A stretch of 64,000 nt of DNA from Nymphaea colorata (lineage: Eukaryota > Streptophyta > Magnoliopsida > Nymphaeales > Nymphaeaceae). The notes beneath the pieces are model-generated. The model searched no databases and had not been told where the DNA came from. It saw nothing but the letters and a program-made list of their open reading frames with translations. The stretch lies in contig NC_045143.1 of NCBI RefSeq assembly GCF_008831285.2, positions 9,245,503 through 9,309,502 on the forward strand, given 5' to 3'. The position numbers were made by a program, and so were the translations under genes. Positions 21,050 through 33,939 of this stretch are shown here, one piece after another; the stretch's first letter is position 1, and each line of letters begins with the position of its first letter.

Positions 21050-22600
21050 TATATATACAAGGCCAGCTGATAGATGGCCGACCTGCCCTTCATTGGAGTG
21101 GTATGGATGGGCACCATCACTTTTTCTTGCCGACATGCGTGGTGAGCCCTGTAATAGCCTTAGGTTTTGTGCCACTAAGCGAGCAACAAGTTAGGATCTT
21201 CCAAGCTATTCTTGAAGGACATTCCAAGCCTTTTTTTTTTTGTTTTGATCTTTCAATAAAAAATTCTCTTCATAAAAAATATAAGGTAGAACTAATAAAG
21301 AACTCTTTTTCAATTCGTTGAATACTTCATTCAAGAATTTTTTTTATCCAACTATTAAGAATCAATAGAAAAGGCAAATCCTTATGATACATCAAATCAA
21401 ACTCGGTTATTAATAGAACGAATAGATCTGCCTTTTCTTAAAATCTTTCTTTTGATTCAAAATCGCATGCAGCCTGTATCTCCCTTTTATACAAAAACTC
21501 CTTCCTTTTTGAAAAATTTGAAAAATTAGCGAGTTATTGATCAATTTGGTTACTCTCCACGATTGAGTTGATTGATGGCTAAACACATTATATTATTTCA
21601 ATGTCAAAGTATTCATCCCATTTATTTGAATATAATTTCATTCATGATGCCTTGTGAACTACCAATACGTTAATCTCACCAAATAAAGTTTGCATAATTC
21701 TAAAACCGTACGTTTACAACTTTCAGGAACTTTTGCCCTTGGAAATATTTCAAAGGTGAAGTAATTGACTCAAATGTACAAATTATCTGATTTTTAAACT
21801 ATTTTAATTACCTTTGGTTCAATGGTTGAATGGGTTAGAATGTAAAATGTGAAACAGTAATAACGTTGGTAAGTTTGATTCATGAAGTCATTTTCACATT
21901 GGACTTTTTTGTGACATTAAGTGTCACATATTAAATTACTGCAGCCAATTGTTTTTCCCTAAATGTTGCACTCGGACGGTGTAGCGTACTGGCTGGCAAG
22001 ACGGTTTACTCCAAAAGGGGTTCGTGTGATGAAACCCATGGTTACTGTCACAATACATACAGTGCACTATTCTCTTACACCATAAAAAGATCTTGAAGTA
22101 AACTCTATGAATCGAAAGGATTACGGCCTCCTTTTAGGGTACTGAAGATATAACCACTTACCCAAAATTCAAAAAAAAAAAAAAAAGTTTACCAAAGAGT
22201 TTGAAGTTAAAGGAAGCCTAGACACCAGTAAAAGCCAGGTTTTACTTGTTATTTGTGGTCAAATATTCAAATAAAATTCTAGAAACGTTTTGCCCTTTGG
22301 CAATTGAACTTGTATGTTTTCGTTACATTTTTTTCGCAAGCTGCCTGTTTGTAAGACAAGGCCTTCAATGTTTACTTACAAGATTATGCTTTTCAAAAAA
22401 AAAAAAAACTAAAATAAAATTACTTGAAAAACATATAAGAAATCTGAAAATAGACCTACTGAAGCACAAAAGCAAACACTTATCTCAATTTCTTGAGGTG
22501 GGGAATGGGAGGTATTCAGGCTTTGTTTCAATGGTAGGGATGAACTCCTCGCCTACTAAAAAATACTTGGGTCAATTGTCAGGCGGGAGACAAGTAGGCT
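21050..22600. other. Intergenic, no gene recognised
   Basis: AT-rich with poly(A) runs at 22171-22186 and 22396-22408. No domain, repeat end or RNA gene was recognised. Confidence 0.35.
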
Positions 22601-22609
22601 CAGCCTTAT

Positions 22610-22895
22610 AAGCCGCATTGGGACGACCCGACCCAGCCCGGCCTCATAACGAGTCGGGCTCGGGCCAGCCTGACATCCAAAATTCCAAGCCCGGTCTTGA
22701 CCCGATTAAATTTAGAAATATATTTTCAATGTAAAATAATATATAAACATGATTAATGATAATAAAAATATTATAAATTAATAAAAAATATATAAATTAA
22801 TAAAAAAAAAAATTTCAAGCCCGAATTCGACTTATCAGGCCCACCAGGGCCTGATTACCGAGTACATGGTGGCAACCTGGCCCGATGCCCAGCCT
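22610..22895. mobile_element. GGGCATCGGGCC-type hAT-like element, copy 1
   Basis: GC-rich arms (GGCTCGGGCC; CCTGGCCCGATGCCCAGCCTTA) enclose an AT-rich core, as in the copy at 45185-45473. The right end, read inverted, is TAAGGCTGGGCATCGGGCC. CAGCCTTA occurs at both edges, but whether it is a target duplication is unclear. Confidence 0.5.
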
Positions 22896-22909
22896 TAGAG
22901 CCGGAGTCC

Positions 22910-24240
22910 ACCCACTTGATATTGATAGGGTGGGCAGAGTGAGGGAGATAGTGGGAAGGTGTATAGGTAAATAAAATACTCTCTATAAATGCAACAATGC
23001 TCATAACATATAAACCGTTCTATGCTAAATATTAATTGTTTGATGAATCTGTCTTAATGTTTATGATAGATTAATAGAACACATACCTATTTTATTGTTG
23101 TCAAACAACTAACTCCTTAAGTCACACTTTCAAAGCATTAGTGGAGCTATCTGTAGTTTGGGGTAGGCCATTGCCCACACCAACCAGTCAAAAATCTAAC
23201 CGTCATCTCATTATAATGAAATGAAATTTGACCCATGCCCAGCCACATGCAATACCCACATCATGGTTCTTTGACTCAACTACCCCTCAACGAAAAACAA
23301 TTCCACCCTCTACCCCCCATTTCAAAGAGTGCCAAACCAGACAAAACTTCATCTATTAATCATTTGAGACCTTCGTAAATTAAATGCTTAGCAACCAAAC
23401 ATGTGGACCATCTTGAAATTGAGAACATTTATGGGGTCAAGGGCGTATCCGTCACCTGAATAGAATTCCTTTCTCCTGGTACAAGTCCTCACGCTCACAA
23501 TACATGTCACATCTAACAATGAATCTAGGAATATTTTTTTGCGGCAAAAACCTAATTATAGTTTCAAAATTTAAATAAAAAGACAAACATAAATTTTCCA
23601 AATTTTTGTATAATTGAAACTAAAATTTTAAAAATTATAACGGAATGGTTTTACAGTATAACTTTTTAAATCGAGTGTCAATGCGTCACCATTTACAATT
23701 TAAAAGAAAAATATTTATTAAAATTAAACTGAAGACTAACAAAAAATAATAATAAAAAGAACCCCAATAACGCCGACGTTCTTCGGTTCACATTGGTTCG
23801 GGATACAAGAAAAGGAGGGGGGCAATTTTGGCACTGTAATACGAGTGACCCTTTGTAATTTTGGGAGAAATACGTGGCCAACGCGGGAGATTAACCGTAA
23901 CCGTCGCTTTCTTCAGGCCGCCCCGCGGCGTCAAGTAACGGCCGTCAATGTTAACGGCGCTATGCCTGGGGCGAAGTGGAAAAGGAGAAAATAGAAGGAA
24001 AGTCTAATGTGGACTTCTTGAGGTGATAAAACTTTTATGCATAACTTTTCTTTTCGATCAAATATTTTTGGCCCTTAAACATTGTATTTGATCGGTATTA
24101 TTAATAAACTTCCACAATATTATGACAAAGTGGAAAAAAACAAGTTCTTAAATTCAAAACCGGAAGTAAAGGTCTGTCAAACTTTACAATTCATTGTAAG
24201 GAAATGTTTGAGTTACTCTAACAAGCCAAAGTCACCATTA
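22910..24240. other. Intergenic, no gene recognised
   Basis: Mostly AT-rich, with a small GC-rich island around 23885-23975 containing repeated AACGGC/GCCG words. Nothing codes convincingly. Confidence 0.35.
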
Positions 24241-24249
24241 TATAAGAAA

Positions 24250-24550
24250 CAAAAACCAAACCCCTAAAATTAATTGTTAGTATAATTTTTTGCACTGTTT
24301 TGATGAGAAGCATACAAGACAGTCATGTTTTTGAGTTTAACATGTTTTTGTAATAACACAAAAATGAACGGTTCTTACATTATATTTTAATGGTAGAAAA
24401 AAAAAAGTGTTTTTCTAAAACACAACTAGTATTACGACATGTTCTACGTTGAATTAGTAATTATAAACATAGTAGAATGTTCATATGTTCTTTAAAATGA
24501 TTTTTGTCAAGAAATTAAGAGGTCTGGTTTTTTTTGCTGTGATATCAAGA
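24250..24550. repeat. MS family, copy C (partial)
   Basis: The right end matches the family: AAATTAAGAGGTCTGGTTTTTTTT near 24515-24540, preceded by TGTTCTTTAAAATGATTTTTGTC. The left end is not clear. Confidence 0.4.
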
Positions 24551-24613
24551 GTCAAGATGATAAAAACACTTGCATCTTGTTCCTAACGTCAAACAACCCG
24601 TCAAATGATCTTT

Positions 24614-24785
24614 AAGGGGTCGTTTGACAAATAGCTGTTCTGTGAATCTGTACTAAAGATTGGAGTAACCATCAAAACATAAATCTAGTATTTCATAATG
24701 ATACATATTTTCATAAATCTGGTTCAATCTTTGAGGTAGATTTACAAGACACTCACAAAGAATTCAATTGCCAAACAATCGCTAT
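24614..24785. mobile_element. Small Tourist/Harbinger-like MITE
   Basis: The ends, GGGGTCGTTTGACAA at the left and (inverted) AGCGATTGTTTGGCAA at the right, form an imperfect inverted repeat around about 170 bp. The flanking target trinucleotide is not clean. Confidence 0.4.
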
Positions 24786-24813
24786 AAGAGTCTCGTACTT
24801 AATCGTCTTATAC

Positions 24814-24816
<3 letters not shown>

Positions 24817-24871
<55 letters not shown>
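24817..24871. repeat. (CT)n microsatellite, about 27 units
   Basis: Uninterrupted CT dinucleotides directly before MS family copy D. Confidence 0.97.
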
Positions 24872-24874
<3 letters not shown>

Positions 24875-24884
24875 GTATATACAC

Positions 24885-25245
24885 ATAAAACAAGACCACT
24901 TGGGTAAGAGACAAAAATAAGATCTTTTAAGATTAGTTATTAAAATATATACTTTTTAAACTAACCATATAGATATGATCTTAATAGTGATTTGATGATA
25001 AACATATACCAAGTTAGTCGTTTTCTTACTTAAATAATTTTTAAAATGTTTTAATAGTAAAAAAATGAACGTCACTTATAACATTAAAATTTTAATAGTA
25101 CAAAAGTCAATCATTTTTATAAAAATGACTTCAATTAAAACAATATTTACATTAAATTAGCGTTTATAAATACATTAGAAGGTTCACATTAAACACTTAA
25201 CCCATATCTAAGTTGTTTGGTGTGTGTGTATATATATATATAAAC
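24885..25245. repeat. MS family, copy D, with (TG)n(TA)n tail
   Basis: It aligns with copy B1 over most of its length, for example ACTTGGGTAAGAGACAAAA and ATAGATATGATCTTAA. It is bordered by (CT)n at its left and TGTGTGTGTATATATATAT at 25219-25241. Confidence 0.6.
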
Positions 25246-25249
25246 CCAA

Positions 25250-27406
25250 ACTTTTCATCAAAGATATTAAACAGTATATACATATTCAGAGACACACACA
25301 CATTCATTAAACAAAGATGAAAGTATATCAACTTCTGACTAATCTCTTGATGGAAAGTTCAAGCGTGTTACAATTCAAACGCCGCCACCGACTCAAAAGT
25401 AATAATTTTCTGTCCAGCCCGAGGCGTTTAGATCCAGGGCAGTGGCGCTTCGTGATGACTCTCAAAGGACCCTTGATGCACTTCATGGGAATTCCTCTAT
25501 CTGTTTATTGGGAAAAGGTCACGTTGGTCAAGTCGTCAACTTTCATTCATCAAAAAATCCTGTGCAAGGGATGATGAACAGTGATGCATACAAATCATAT
25601 CTTTACTCAATCCACATATTATGTTACCCCTACTTACTTGGACATCCAAGTAAGAGAACAATAAAACTGGAACATGATTCATATCTTTCCTCAATCTACA
25701 TATACTCAGCACAACAAAAAACTGTTTGTTCCCTGAATCCACGCAGATGTTTGTCGACAAAAGTTTAAACAACTCTGTGTTAAAAGGACATAGAATCTGT
25801 CACCAATGTTCATCTATTACATGGTTCAGTAGGGGCCTACATAACCGCAACTGATCACCAATAAAGTGAGGAAATCGACATTTTTCTAGCAGTTGGGAAA
25901 TAATCACGGGTGCTAGAGGAATGGATACTTTGTGAACCAAGAAGAAAAACATCAAAAAATTCTGGAGTGCATGACCACATGACACATCTTATAAAACTTT
26001 TGAGGAATGACTAATGCAAACAAATAACATTTTCTAGTGTTCGGCTGATGCCAATACAGTAACTGTTTCTAGGGACAAACCTTTAAAATTTTAGCCATCC
26101 CGCAGTATGCCACTTTAGGTTCTGCATGATTGAATCATCGCTTTCTCCATCATCTAAATATTTTTTTAGTCAAATGGCACTCGTCACAACGCCCATTTTA
26201 TAATAGAACACTAAAGATTATGAAACTTGTTAATTATAACAAAACAAAGGCATTTGGAATACCAATAAGATTCAGTTTCCTAAGTACAAACATAGTTCAT
26301 ATTTTAAGCAAGTTTTTACTCTCCCAGGCCACAAAACCAGGGGATCTCTGTAAAGGCCATTTTAGAAGCTGCTTATGAGTGCGGCACTCTCAAGATTCGA
26401 TGAAAAGTTATAATCCGATGCAATGGAAGGGAAGATGATTAACGAGCGTGGCAGCATATGCTGCAGGGGCTTGTTTTCAGAAACACTTTGTACTTCCAGA
26501 CGGCGAAATGGGCGAAGGATAGAACCAAAGGGGGGTTTGGTCCAGTAGAGCCTGGCCTTCAAGCTCTGCAGGTGTCAAGACTTAGCATGAGCTGAAAGAT
26601 TATACATAGGCCTTGAGGTAAGATACTAACTAAATGGTGATCACTTCCCTTTCGCTTCATACAGCAACTAACAATTGCACAGAATTCTACTCCTTCAAGG
26701 TAACAGAAAACTCATGCAGAGAAATGCCAACTTCGTTACTCCTTTCCTGTTGCCTCTCCTTTTATCTTCTGCTAATCAGCATAGCAAGCTTCCCTTTGAA
26801 TGACAAACCTGCGAAGGAAAATAAACCAAATTCCCAAGCAAAGAACTTGACGAGATCTCATGGTTATGGTGAAACAAATGTTGAGGGTCGAGCTCGAGTA
26901 GCAAGTCATGCGGCAACAAGTTATCTGTGCTGCTGATGGTACTCAACATGTAGGTCTGAGCATTCAGAGTTATGGGCTTCCGCTGCGTAGTCAATTCATG
27001 GAGGATAACAGGTCCTATGTAAATCCAAGCTGCTTGGTTTCCAGGAGTTGACAGTGACGCAAGAACGCCATGGCCCTTTTCATGTACAGACATATGCAGG
27101 GACAGAAACTACATGATTGAACCTGATGCGTCCCGAAGCACAAAGCACTCGGATGGTAACGTCTCTCTCTCCTCAGGTTGTCTCATCCAATAAGAGGCCA
27201 CCGTCGCCGGCGCTCCACAGAGAGAGACAGATAGAGAGAGAGAGCGAATCACTCAGCTACCAATCAGCCATGAGAGCACAGGTAATTCTGCAACCACATC
27301 CGATGGACCATGCTACAATACGACCAGAAAGTTTCTGCAATCACGCCCAATCGACCAAGATACATCAGTTGTGAGCAATGCCTCGAACGGCCATTGAACG
27401 CACCTC

Positions 27407-27441
<35 letters not shown>

Positions 27442-28040
27442 GGCTCAACAGGGGAAGACACACTACCGAGCTTACAGGTTACAACGGCAGAGCAGCGAAC
27501 CGACCGCCCAGAGGCATCAAAACTACCCATTTCCTGAACCCCAAAGTTGAAAAGGACCAACACATCCAAACACCCATAACATAAAACTGCGATCTTTTAT
27601 GCTTAACATCCAATAGAAAGCCTCTTCAATAATCTCAAACTACGAAACTTTTCCTTAAAACAAATCATACATTTAGATAATGATCTGCTCATCACCTCTT
27701 TCTCCGACCACCAATGAGTAGCACAAACAAACTTATTAATTGAAGAAGACATAAAAGGATGGGATCTTCCTTCATTCTCCAAAATTTTAGGAATCGAGAT
27801 CGGGAACTGTATCTAATAAACAACCCAGTAAAACTTCCTGCTTTCATTGCATATTTGCATGCTCAACTTATACAAATATTCCAGACAAACTAAGCCATTA
27901 TAAACAGGAAACAAATGCTATAACTGAAACCCACAAAAGAATTCATGTAATAAGAGCAAAAAGAAGAGGAGTTTGCTCTTCTCATCATACATCTGCAGAC
28001 AGAATAACCTGTCCTCGACGATCTCTTACGACCCATGTTC
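25250..28040. other. Intergenic and 3' flank of the 28-kb gene
   Basis: Short open frames on both strands match nothing I know. (GT)n and (GA)n tracts occur at 27409-27442. The last few hundred bases before 28047 probably hold the 3' untranslated region of the minus-strand gene. Confidence 0.35.
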
Positions 28041-28047
28041 TAACAAC

Positions 28048-28599
28048 TCAATCGGACGGCTGCTGCGCACCCAAATCCGGCCGACGGGCAGATCGCACCC
28101 TCTTGCTACCCTTCGACGGCGGCAGCATCGAATCGTCGTACCTGGACGGCAGTCTCCTTCCCTTCGGCCTCAAATCTGTTGACGCCATCCTCTCACTCTC
28201 CACTCCTATCATACTCTTCTCGCGGATCAAGCTCTTCTTCTCCATCTCCACGCCCTCACCCTCGATCTCTGCGGCCTTCGTCAACCAGAACGCCTTCTTC
28301 CTCCTCCGCACGACCCTCCTCTGCATGAAGGGTACCCAGAACTCTGATTCTACCATCAAGGCCGCCGCGGAGCCATTGAGAACGTCGCCAACAACATGCC
28401 GGACGGCCTTGGCCAGAAGATCGAGCCCCTCGCATCTCGCAGTGAACTCGGCTGAAGGCGAAGAATTCGATGAATACTCCGACGAAGAAGAAGTGGGTGC
28501 TTCAAAAACCTCCTTCTTGGTCTCAGGAGGATCCGCGATCGCCACTGAAGGGGCGTCGATCGGCCATTGCCAAGACGGTCGCCCTCCCCTGATCCTCAT
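28048..28599 (-). CDS. Uncharacterised 183-residue plant protein
   Basis: I do not recognise this gene. The frame is open for 183 residues from ATG (28597-28599) to TGA (28048-28050). The frame extends 20 codons further upstream, but only to a GTG, so the first ATG, giving MRIRGGRPSW, is the sensible plant start. The N-terminal part has a serine-rich stretch (residues 37-48), then a compact segment (51-93, containing RCEGLDLLAKAVRHVVGD) that looks like a folded amphipathic domain. A basic patch, RRVVRRRKK (94-102), could be a nuclear localisation signal. An acidic run (111-120) and a basic C-terminus follow. No signal peptide or membrane segment. It is GC-richer than its flanks, and a TATA-like box with CT-rich leader lies upstream, which supports a real gene. 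No function is claimed. Confidence 0.6.
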   Translation of the reverse strand: MRIRGGRPSWQWPIDAPSVAIADPPETKKEVFEAPTSSSSEYSSNSSPSAEFTARCEGLDLLAKAVRHVVGDVLNGSAAALMVESEFWVPFMQRRVVRRRKKAFWLTKAAEIEGEGVEMEKKSLIREKSMIGVESERMASTDLRPKGRRLPSRYDDSMLPPSKGSKRVRSARRPDLGAQQPSD

Positions 28600-28810
28600 C
28601 GATTTCCGCCGAGATCGGACAGAAGAGCTCCGATCGGAAGATTGCAAGAAGACGGACACCCAGAAATTCCGCGTCTGGTGTCGGATTTCGCCGCAATCCT
28701 AGCGGAGAAAGACGGCGAGAGGGCGGAGGAGGGAGAAGAGTGGAGGTTGAGGTACAGCAACATAGCATGGGGTGATTGCAAAGAGCTGCCAGTAATATAG
28801 TGCAAAAGAG
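28600..28810 (-). promoter_or_regulatory. Probable promoter and leader of the 28-kb gene
   Basis: On the minus strand a TATATTA box lies at about 28795-28801, some 200 bases before the ATG. It is followed by CT-rich leader sequence around 28700-28740. Confidence 0.4.
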
Positions 28811-29657
28811 TACCAAAACACCCCTCCACGCAACGCCCTGGAAATGTTAACTTAGCTTAGCCAAGATGGGCATAAATATCTTTTACTAAGGTATAGTTTG
28901 CTCCCCTACAATCAACATACTCGGATGCAGATCTTATTATCATTGCTTTTAGATTTGAGGCTGCATAAGAAAAAAAAAAAAGAAGTGTGTTTTGGCAGAT
29001 TCTCAGTAATAACATTGGATTATAATGTTGGATTGGAGGGAGGGATGGACTGATTTTAAATCCATGGATCTAAAATCTTACTATTTTAGTTCACTGCAGA
29101 TTAGATCCGTCGTCGTGAAACAAACACAACCTCGGACCTTGATTTATATCATTTGGACAAGTTCTTCATTAAAGATCGGATGTTTTTTTCACAAATGGAT
29201 TGTACGCTTAAGGGGGTGCACGATGAGTCAAGTCACTAAGACCTAACTCGTTTCTAGATTGTATGCTTAAGCTCAGTCCCGGTTGCTCTCACCAAGCATC
29301 TTCATTAACATCAAAATACACATCATAAAACAGAGATCAATGATGCAGGAAGGAAGGAGGATGTCCTATAGATGACAACCTGTGCCAAGGAAATGAGCCG
29401 CATGTATGCTCACCACATAACTCAAGTCACAGACTCGCAAAGCATGTGATCAGAAAATCTTTATGAAGAAGAACACAACAATACGTATTCCTTCTTATCT
29501 TCCTTGAAAAATACGACCAATTATAGTATATAATATGTGGTATCAATGGAAATGAAACTTTTGTATGGTGAAGATTGGGCTTAGCGAGAGTCTTACCAGA
29601 TTGTGCTGGGCTAACTGGATTTGTGCCCTTTCCTATCATCAATTTAAGTTCCCAAGC

Positions 29658-29709
<52 letters not shown>

Positions 29710-30880
29710 CTTTCAGTTATTGTTCTACATGTAAACACATGGCCCGAAGCTGACTCCAGTGTTTGGTCTGCCAATTCCCAACTCGCTTCTTTTACTACAA
29801 TCAACCCTGCAGGAGGTTAGGCCTCCCATCTTTATTAATAAAAAATAGCTATGCAAATAGCGGTTAGCAGTTCTTGACAAGATGATTAAGCATAGCTACA
29901 GTTTCAAAAGTTGGGTTAATGCGGGGAATAATTAATAAACCTATGGCCTAACCTTCTCACATTCACAAACTCGCTTCTACAAGGAAGACAGCCATTCGGC
30001 CACCTCAACCAGTCCCCTCAAGGCTTGCTCCTTTCACTTGATTCAGTTCATGAAAAGAAACTAAGAGCTATGACAAATTGGTAGTAGTGAACTGACGATT
30101 TTAAATCTTCATTTTGTAAATGATAGTATACAACTATTTTTATGTTTCTCTTCACACATCAATGCTGCCATCTGTTTTCCTTAAGCATGCACATGCACTA
30201 TGCATGCAAGATCCGAGATTCGGGTGTTGATGTTGACTATGATACCAAGTAGAATGTTTGAGCCTAATATTAACCCAATTGTTTGGCATGGCAGATCCCA
30301 ACTCATCTCCTAACAAGCTTAGGTCCATGCCATACAAGACTAAGACAACTAGTATTAAAGACAGTCGCATGGGCTTTTAAATTTCCTACCATTTCTCAAA
30401 ATAATCGTTATAAAACTGTTTTTAAATTTTTATCCTCACACAGACACAATTAAGAATTAAAATTGTAACCCCCAAAAAATTTTAATTGAAATTTCAAATT
30501 TTATTTTCTAGCAAAAATACATTAAGTTTAGGAAATAACCAAGTAGATGGTATCAGTTAAATTTCAATGAACTATTTTCAGAGAGACCAAGAAAATAGAC
30601 ATATACAAGTTTGAAGCCCAAAGAAGGGAATTCAAATCCTTTAATGGCCTTATGTTCCAACCTTTGTCACTATCACCTTCATTGAGAACCTATACATGTT
30701 GGATACGAAAACAATAGAGAAACTCATTTGCCAATAGATTAGTTGCAAGAATCATTTCTAGATATTATCCATTGACCATAAACAACAAGAGTTGGCCTTT
30801 AGCCAACAAAACGTCCAAGTCATCTTCAATTGCTATATATGATATAGGAATATGGTACCCACTAGAGCAATTTGTAGGCG
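28811..30880. other. Intergenic, no gene recognised
   Basis: Contains a (GA)n tract at 29661-29706. GGATC/ATGGATCTAAAATC words at 29060-29110 resemble Harbinger-type MITE debris. No gene is supported. Confidence 0.35.
29661..29706. repeat. (GA)n microsatellite, about 23 units
   Basis: Uninterrupted GA dinucleotides. Confidence 0.97.
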
Positions 30881-32339
30881 GTCCTATAGCAAGCTGTTTT
30901 AGAGTTATGGATCTTTCAAGTTCCATAGTTGATGCTAATATTTTGCCAAGAGAAAAGGCATTACAATATAAGAAGATGATTGCTGATCTACTGCAATGTA
31001 AATTATGGCAGTTAAATAGTGGAACATGTTCCTAAATTCAAGAGAGAAACACCAAATTTGTAAAACCACGTTAAGCTTTTCTCCATTTACTTTTGTTTGT
31101 GATTGTTTGGTAGCTTGAAAGGTTATTTTACATGATCTTATAGCCTTCATCGAGTTTAGCTCTATTCTTGTTTATGGCCCATTTAAATTGTTTTATATGG
31201 CCTCGGGCCCTCGGGTTTGTTACTGCCATGACTTTGTCAGCTCCATGATCATCGACTGTTATTTCTAGTGTTTCTCTCCAAGGTGCTACCTCTTATCTTT
31301 CTTAGAGATTGATTTAATAGAATTAATGCATTCTTTGATCATGTAGTCTTATAGCTATCAAATTAGCCAGAACAAATTACCTATTATGCAGGTAAAAAAA
31401 TCAAATCGGTCATGTTGAGCCAAAATTTGCTTAAGTTTGTTGATGACTCCTCTTGCTAGTCAATCATATGATTGTTTACTTTTTTCTTGAATTTTTCCTT
31501 TAACCCAGAAATATGAAACAATTATCTTATTGTTGACTATTCTATTGGTCACAATATTAAAGTTTTTCACAATATATGATGAGGAGAATTTTTAGGTCCT
31601 TACTTCTCTACTTTTCCTGAAAACAATATCAGCAAGTTGCTACATTTCATGATTTCACATGCCTCCACAAAATGGAACAATATGAAAGCACTATCATATT
31701 GCTGAGATTGGCCTAAATATGATATTCCATGCTTATTTACAGATATTTTCTAGTTTGATGCTTTCAAAGCTGTTGTCGATAACATAAATCGGCTTTAGTA
31801 CTAATTTCAAACTTATTATTTATTCTTTAAAGAAAAACCAAGATATGTTCATAGGCAGCACCTATCATCCATTCATATTGACAATCCAAACTTGCATGTA
31901 AATTAAGATCATGCGCCTTTACAAGATGTGAGACTTGTCATAAAGAATGTCTATGTTTTGATCAAATATGTGGAAAATTAGTATGTCTTGTCATGTTCCT
32001 TTTGACTAAAGCAACTTATTATTTTCAAACCACAACACTGCAGTTATCCACTGGATTAAATTTCCAAAGGAAAAAGAATTCATGCTACGTACCATAGTGC
32101 TGTCAAATTATGTTCAATGAGCTGAACAACTGTTGCCCATACGAGCATTCTACCCAAGATGGGATAGAGGGCAGACATTCTTTCTGACAATATAGTAGTA
32201 ATGTTATTGTACAAAGTATGATGAAGAATGACAGTAGAATCATGTTCACGAAGAAATGGATTTTGGATGAACCCATCACATAGTTACTAGATCCCAAAAT
32301 TGCAATGTCTAATTTTCTCTATTTCAGGTTATGAATTCA

Positions 32340-33580
32340 TCTACGAAAATTATAAATGATGAGAACTGTGACAAAGAACCATTATGCTTTAGTGAGCTTG
32401 TTATAAATGATAAATGGATACAAGACTCTCCATGATCAAATTGACCTAAAAAGAAAACAATAGAAGGCAGATGGATTTATAGAATAAAAAACATGATGAT
32501 AGCAATGATACAAAGTGCATCTTGTGACAAAGGCTATAGTCAACAGGAGGGCTGGATTACTTTGAAACATATAGCCTAGTGATCAAGCTCACAACAATAA
32601 ATTCACCTAGTCCTATCTGTTGCCATGAATCAATGATGGAAAATTAAGAAGCTTGGCATAGACAACACGTTCCTCTCATAGATTATCCGTGAAATTCTTA
32701 TTCAAGCTCTAGGATTTGAAGATAAAAATATTAACACCATATATATAAGCTAATTATAGCCCATACAACCTCAAAGAAGCTCCTCATGCCCAACATGGAA
32801 GGTCAAAATTCTATCTCAAACAAACTAGCTCTGAAAATGGCAAAAATGATTTCCATTATTTGTATTGCAAGCTTATTCTCAAATCATGTTTGTTCTTATC
32901 TAGGTTGGCAGTATTGTTGCCACAATAAGCTCTAAGACCAACCCTCAACCTTTTAGTAGATAACTTCACTAAAAAATTCTCTATTAAAGATCTTAAAGCA
33001 TTACACTATCTCTGTGGTATACAATTCAAAATATATAGGTGGGTGCATCATATCACAATGTATGTACATCAATGAGTTGCTTAAGAAGTTCAACATGGCT
33101 AAGGTTACCAATACACATACTAGAACAAATCATAAGCCCTTGAAATTTGAAGGATAGATATTTAAGAAGCTATCATGATATAGGAAAAATTATTAAGGGT
33201 TTACCATATACAACATTTACATAATCAAATATCATAGCACTTAACAACACTTATCACTTAATACACAATTCATTTGGTAATCATTAGAGCTATGTTAAAA
33301 TAACCATGACATATCCTTTAAAGGGATAATAAATCTTAGGTTCCACATCAATTTGACAGATTTGAAAACTTTCAACATATTTTGATACTGATGACACCAG
33401 GCCACCAGATGATTGGTGTCCTATGGTGGCTACCTCATGTTCTCTCATGGCTATAGTCTAGCATGAAGCAATGTTGAGAGTTAATGGGTAGCTTATGGGT
33501 AGCTTATTTGGTTAAAAGATGTCTTAAGTGATCTTAGAATACTTAAAACCCAATTCTTTAGAAACTTGACGGACAAGTTA
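32340..33580 (+). pseudogene. Ty1/copia remnant A: reverse transcriptase and RNase H
   Basis: With frameshifts, copia pol landmarks appear in order. RWIYRIKN and DKGYSQQEG near 32470-32560 correspond to CKWVYKIK and AKGYTQQEGLDY. VAMNQ followed by KKLGIDNTFL near 32615-32680 corresponds to the QLDVKNAFLHG region. FSIKDLKALHYLCGIQF near 32970-33030 corresponds to FEMKDLGPLHYFLGIE. LLKKFNMAKV lies near 33080-33110. An RNase H part follows, with PPDDW and GGYLMF near 33400-33450 and LIWLKDVLSDL near 33508. Many stops and deletions show that it is dead. The adjacent LTR-like stretch at 33600-33930 could be its 3' LTR or the 5' LTR of remnant B. Confidence 0.75.
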
Positions 33581-33599
33581 CAGTTATAGATTTTTTAAG

Positions 33600-33930
33600 A
33601 TCGAAACCTGATGTTAATGTTTTGCCAAATAAAAGAACATTACATTAGAATAAGAAAAAAAGTTGGGTTGCAATAACTTTTAACACATAACATTGTTAAT
33701 AACCCAAATCCAAATTTCTAGCCCGGATTTATAATTGTATCTTCATTTTGTATTCTGTTTTGATGTTTTTTATTTTGATGATTATACTATATCATAACCA
33801 GTGGAATAAAGAAAATTTTTCTTAGCCACCCTATAAATAGGTTACATTTGTGCATTCTGTTTTACATACAAAAATAATTGAATTGCATCGTTTCCATTCC
33901 TCTCTTTCTCTATTTATGGAATAGGAGCAT
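33600..33930 (+). repeat. Probable copia LTR between remnants A and B
   Basis: The stretch lies between RNase H of one copia copy and gag of the next. It has an LTR-like promoter, CCTATAAATAGG at about 33828-33839, and the T-rich character of plant copia LTRs. Exact ends and a primer-binding site could not be fixed. Confidence 0.45.
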
Positions 33931-33939
33931 CGAGGTCCC

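Noticed and set aside
21230-21540. Possible plastid-derived insert
   Set aside because: The AT-rich text felt plastid-like, but I could not match it to any plastid gene or spacer with confidence.
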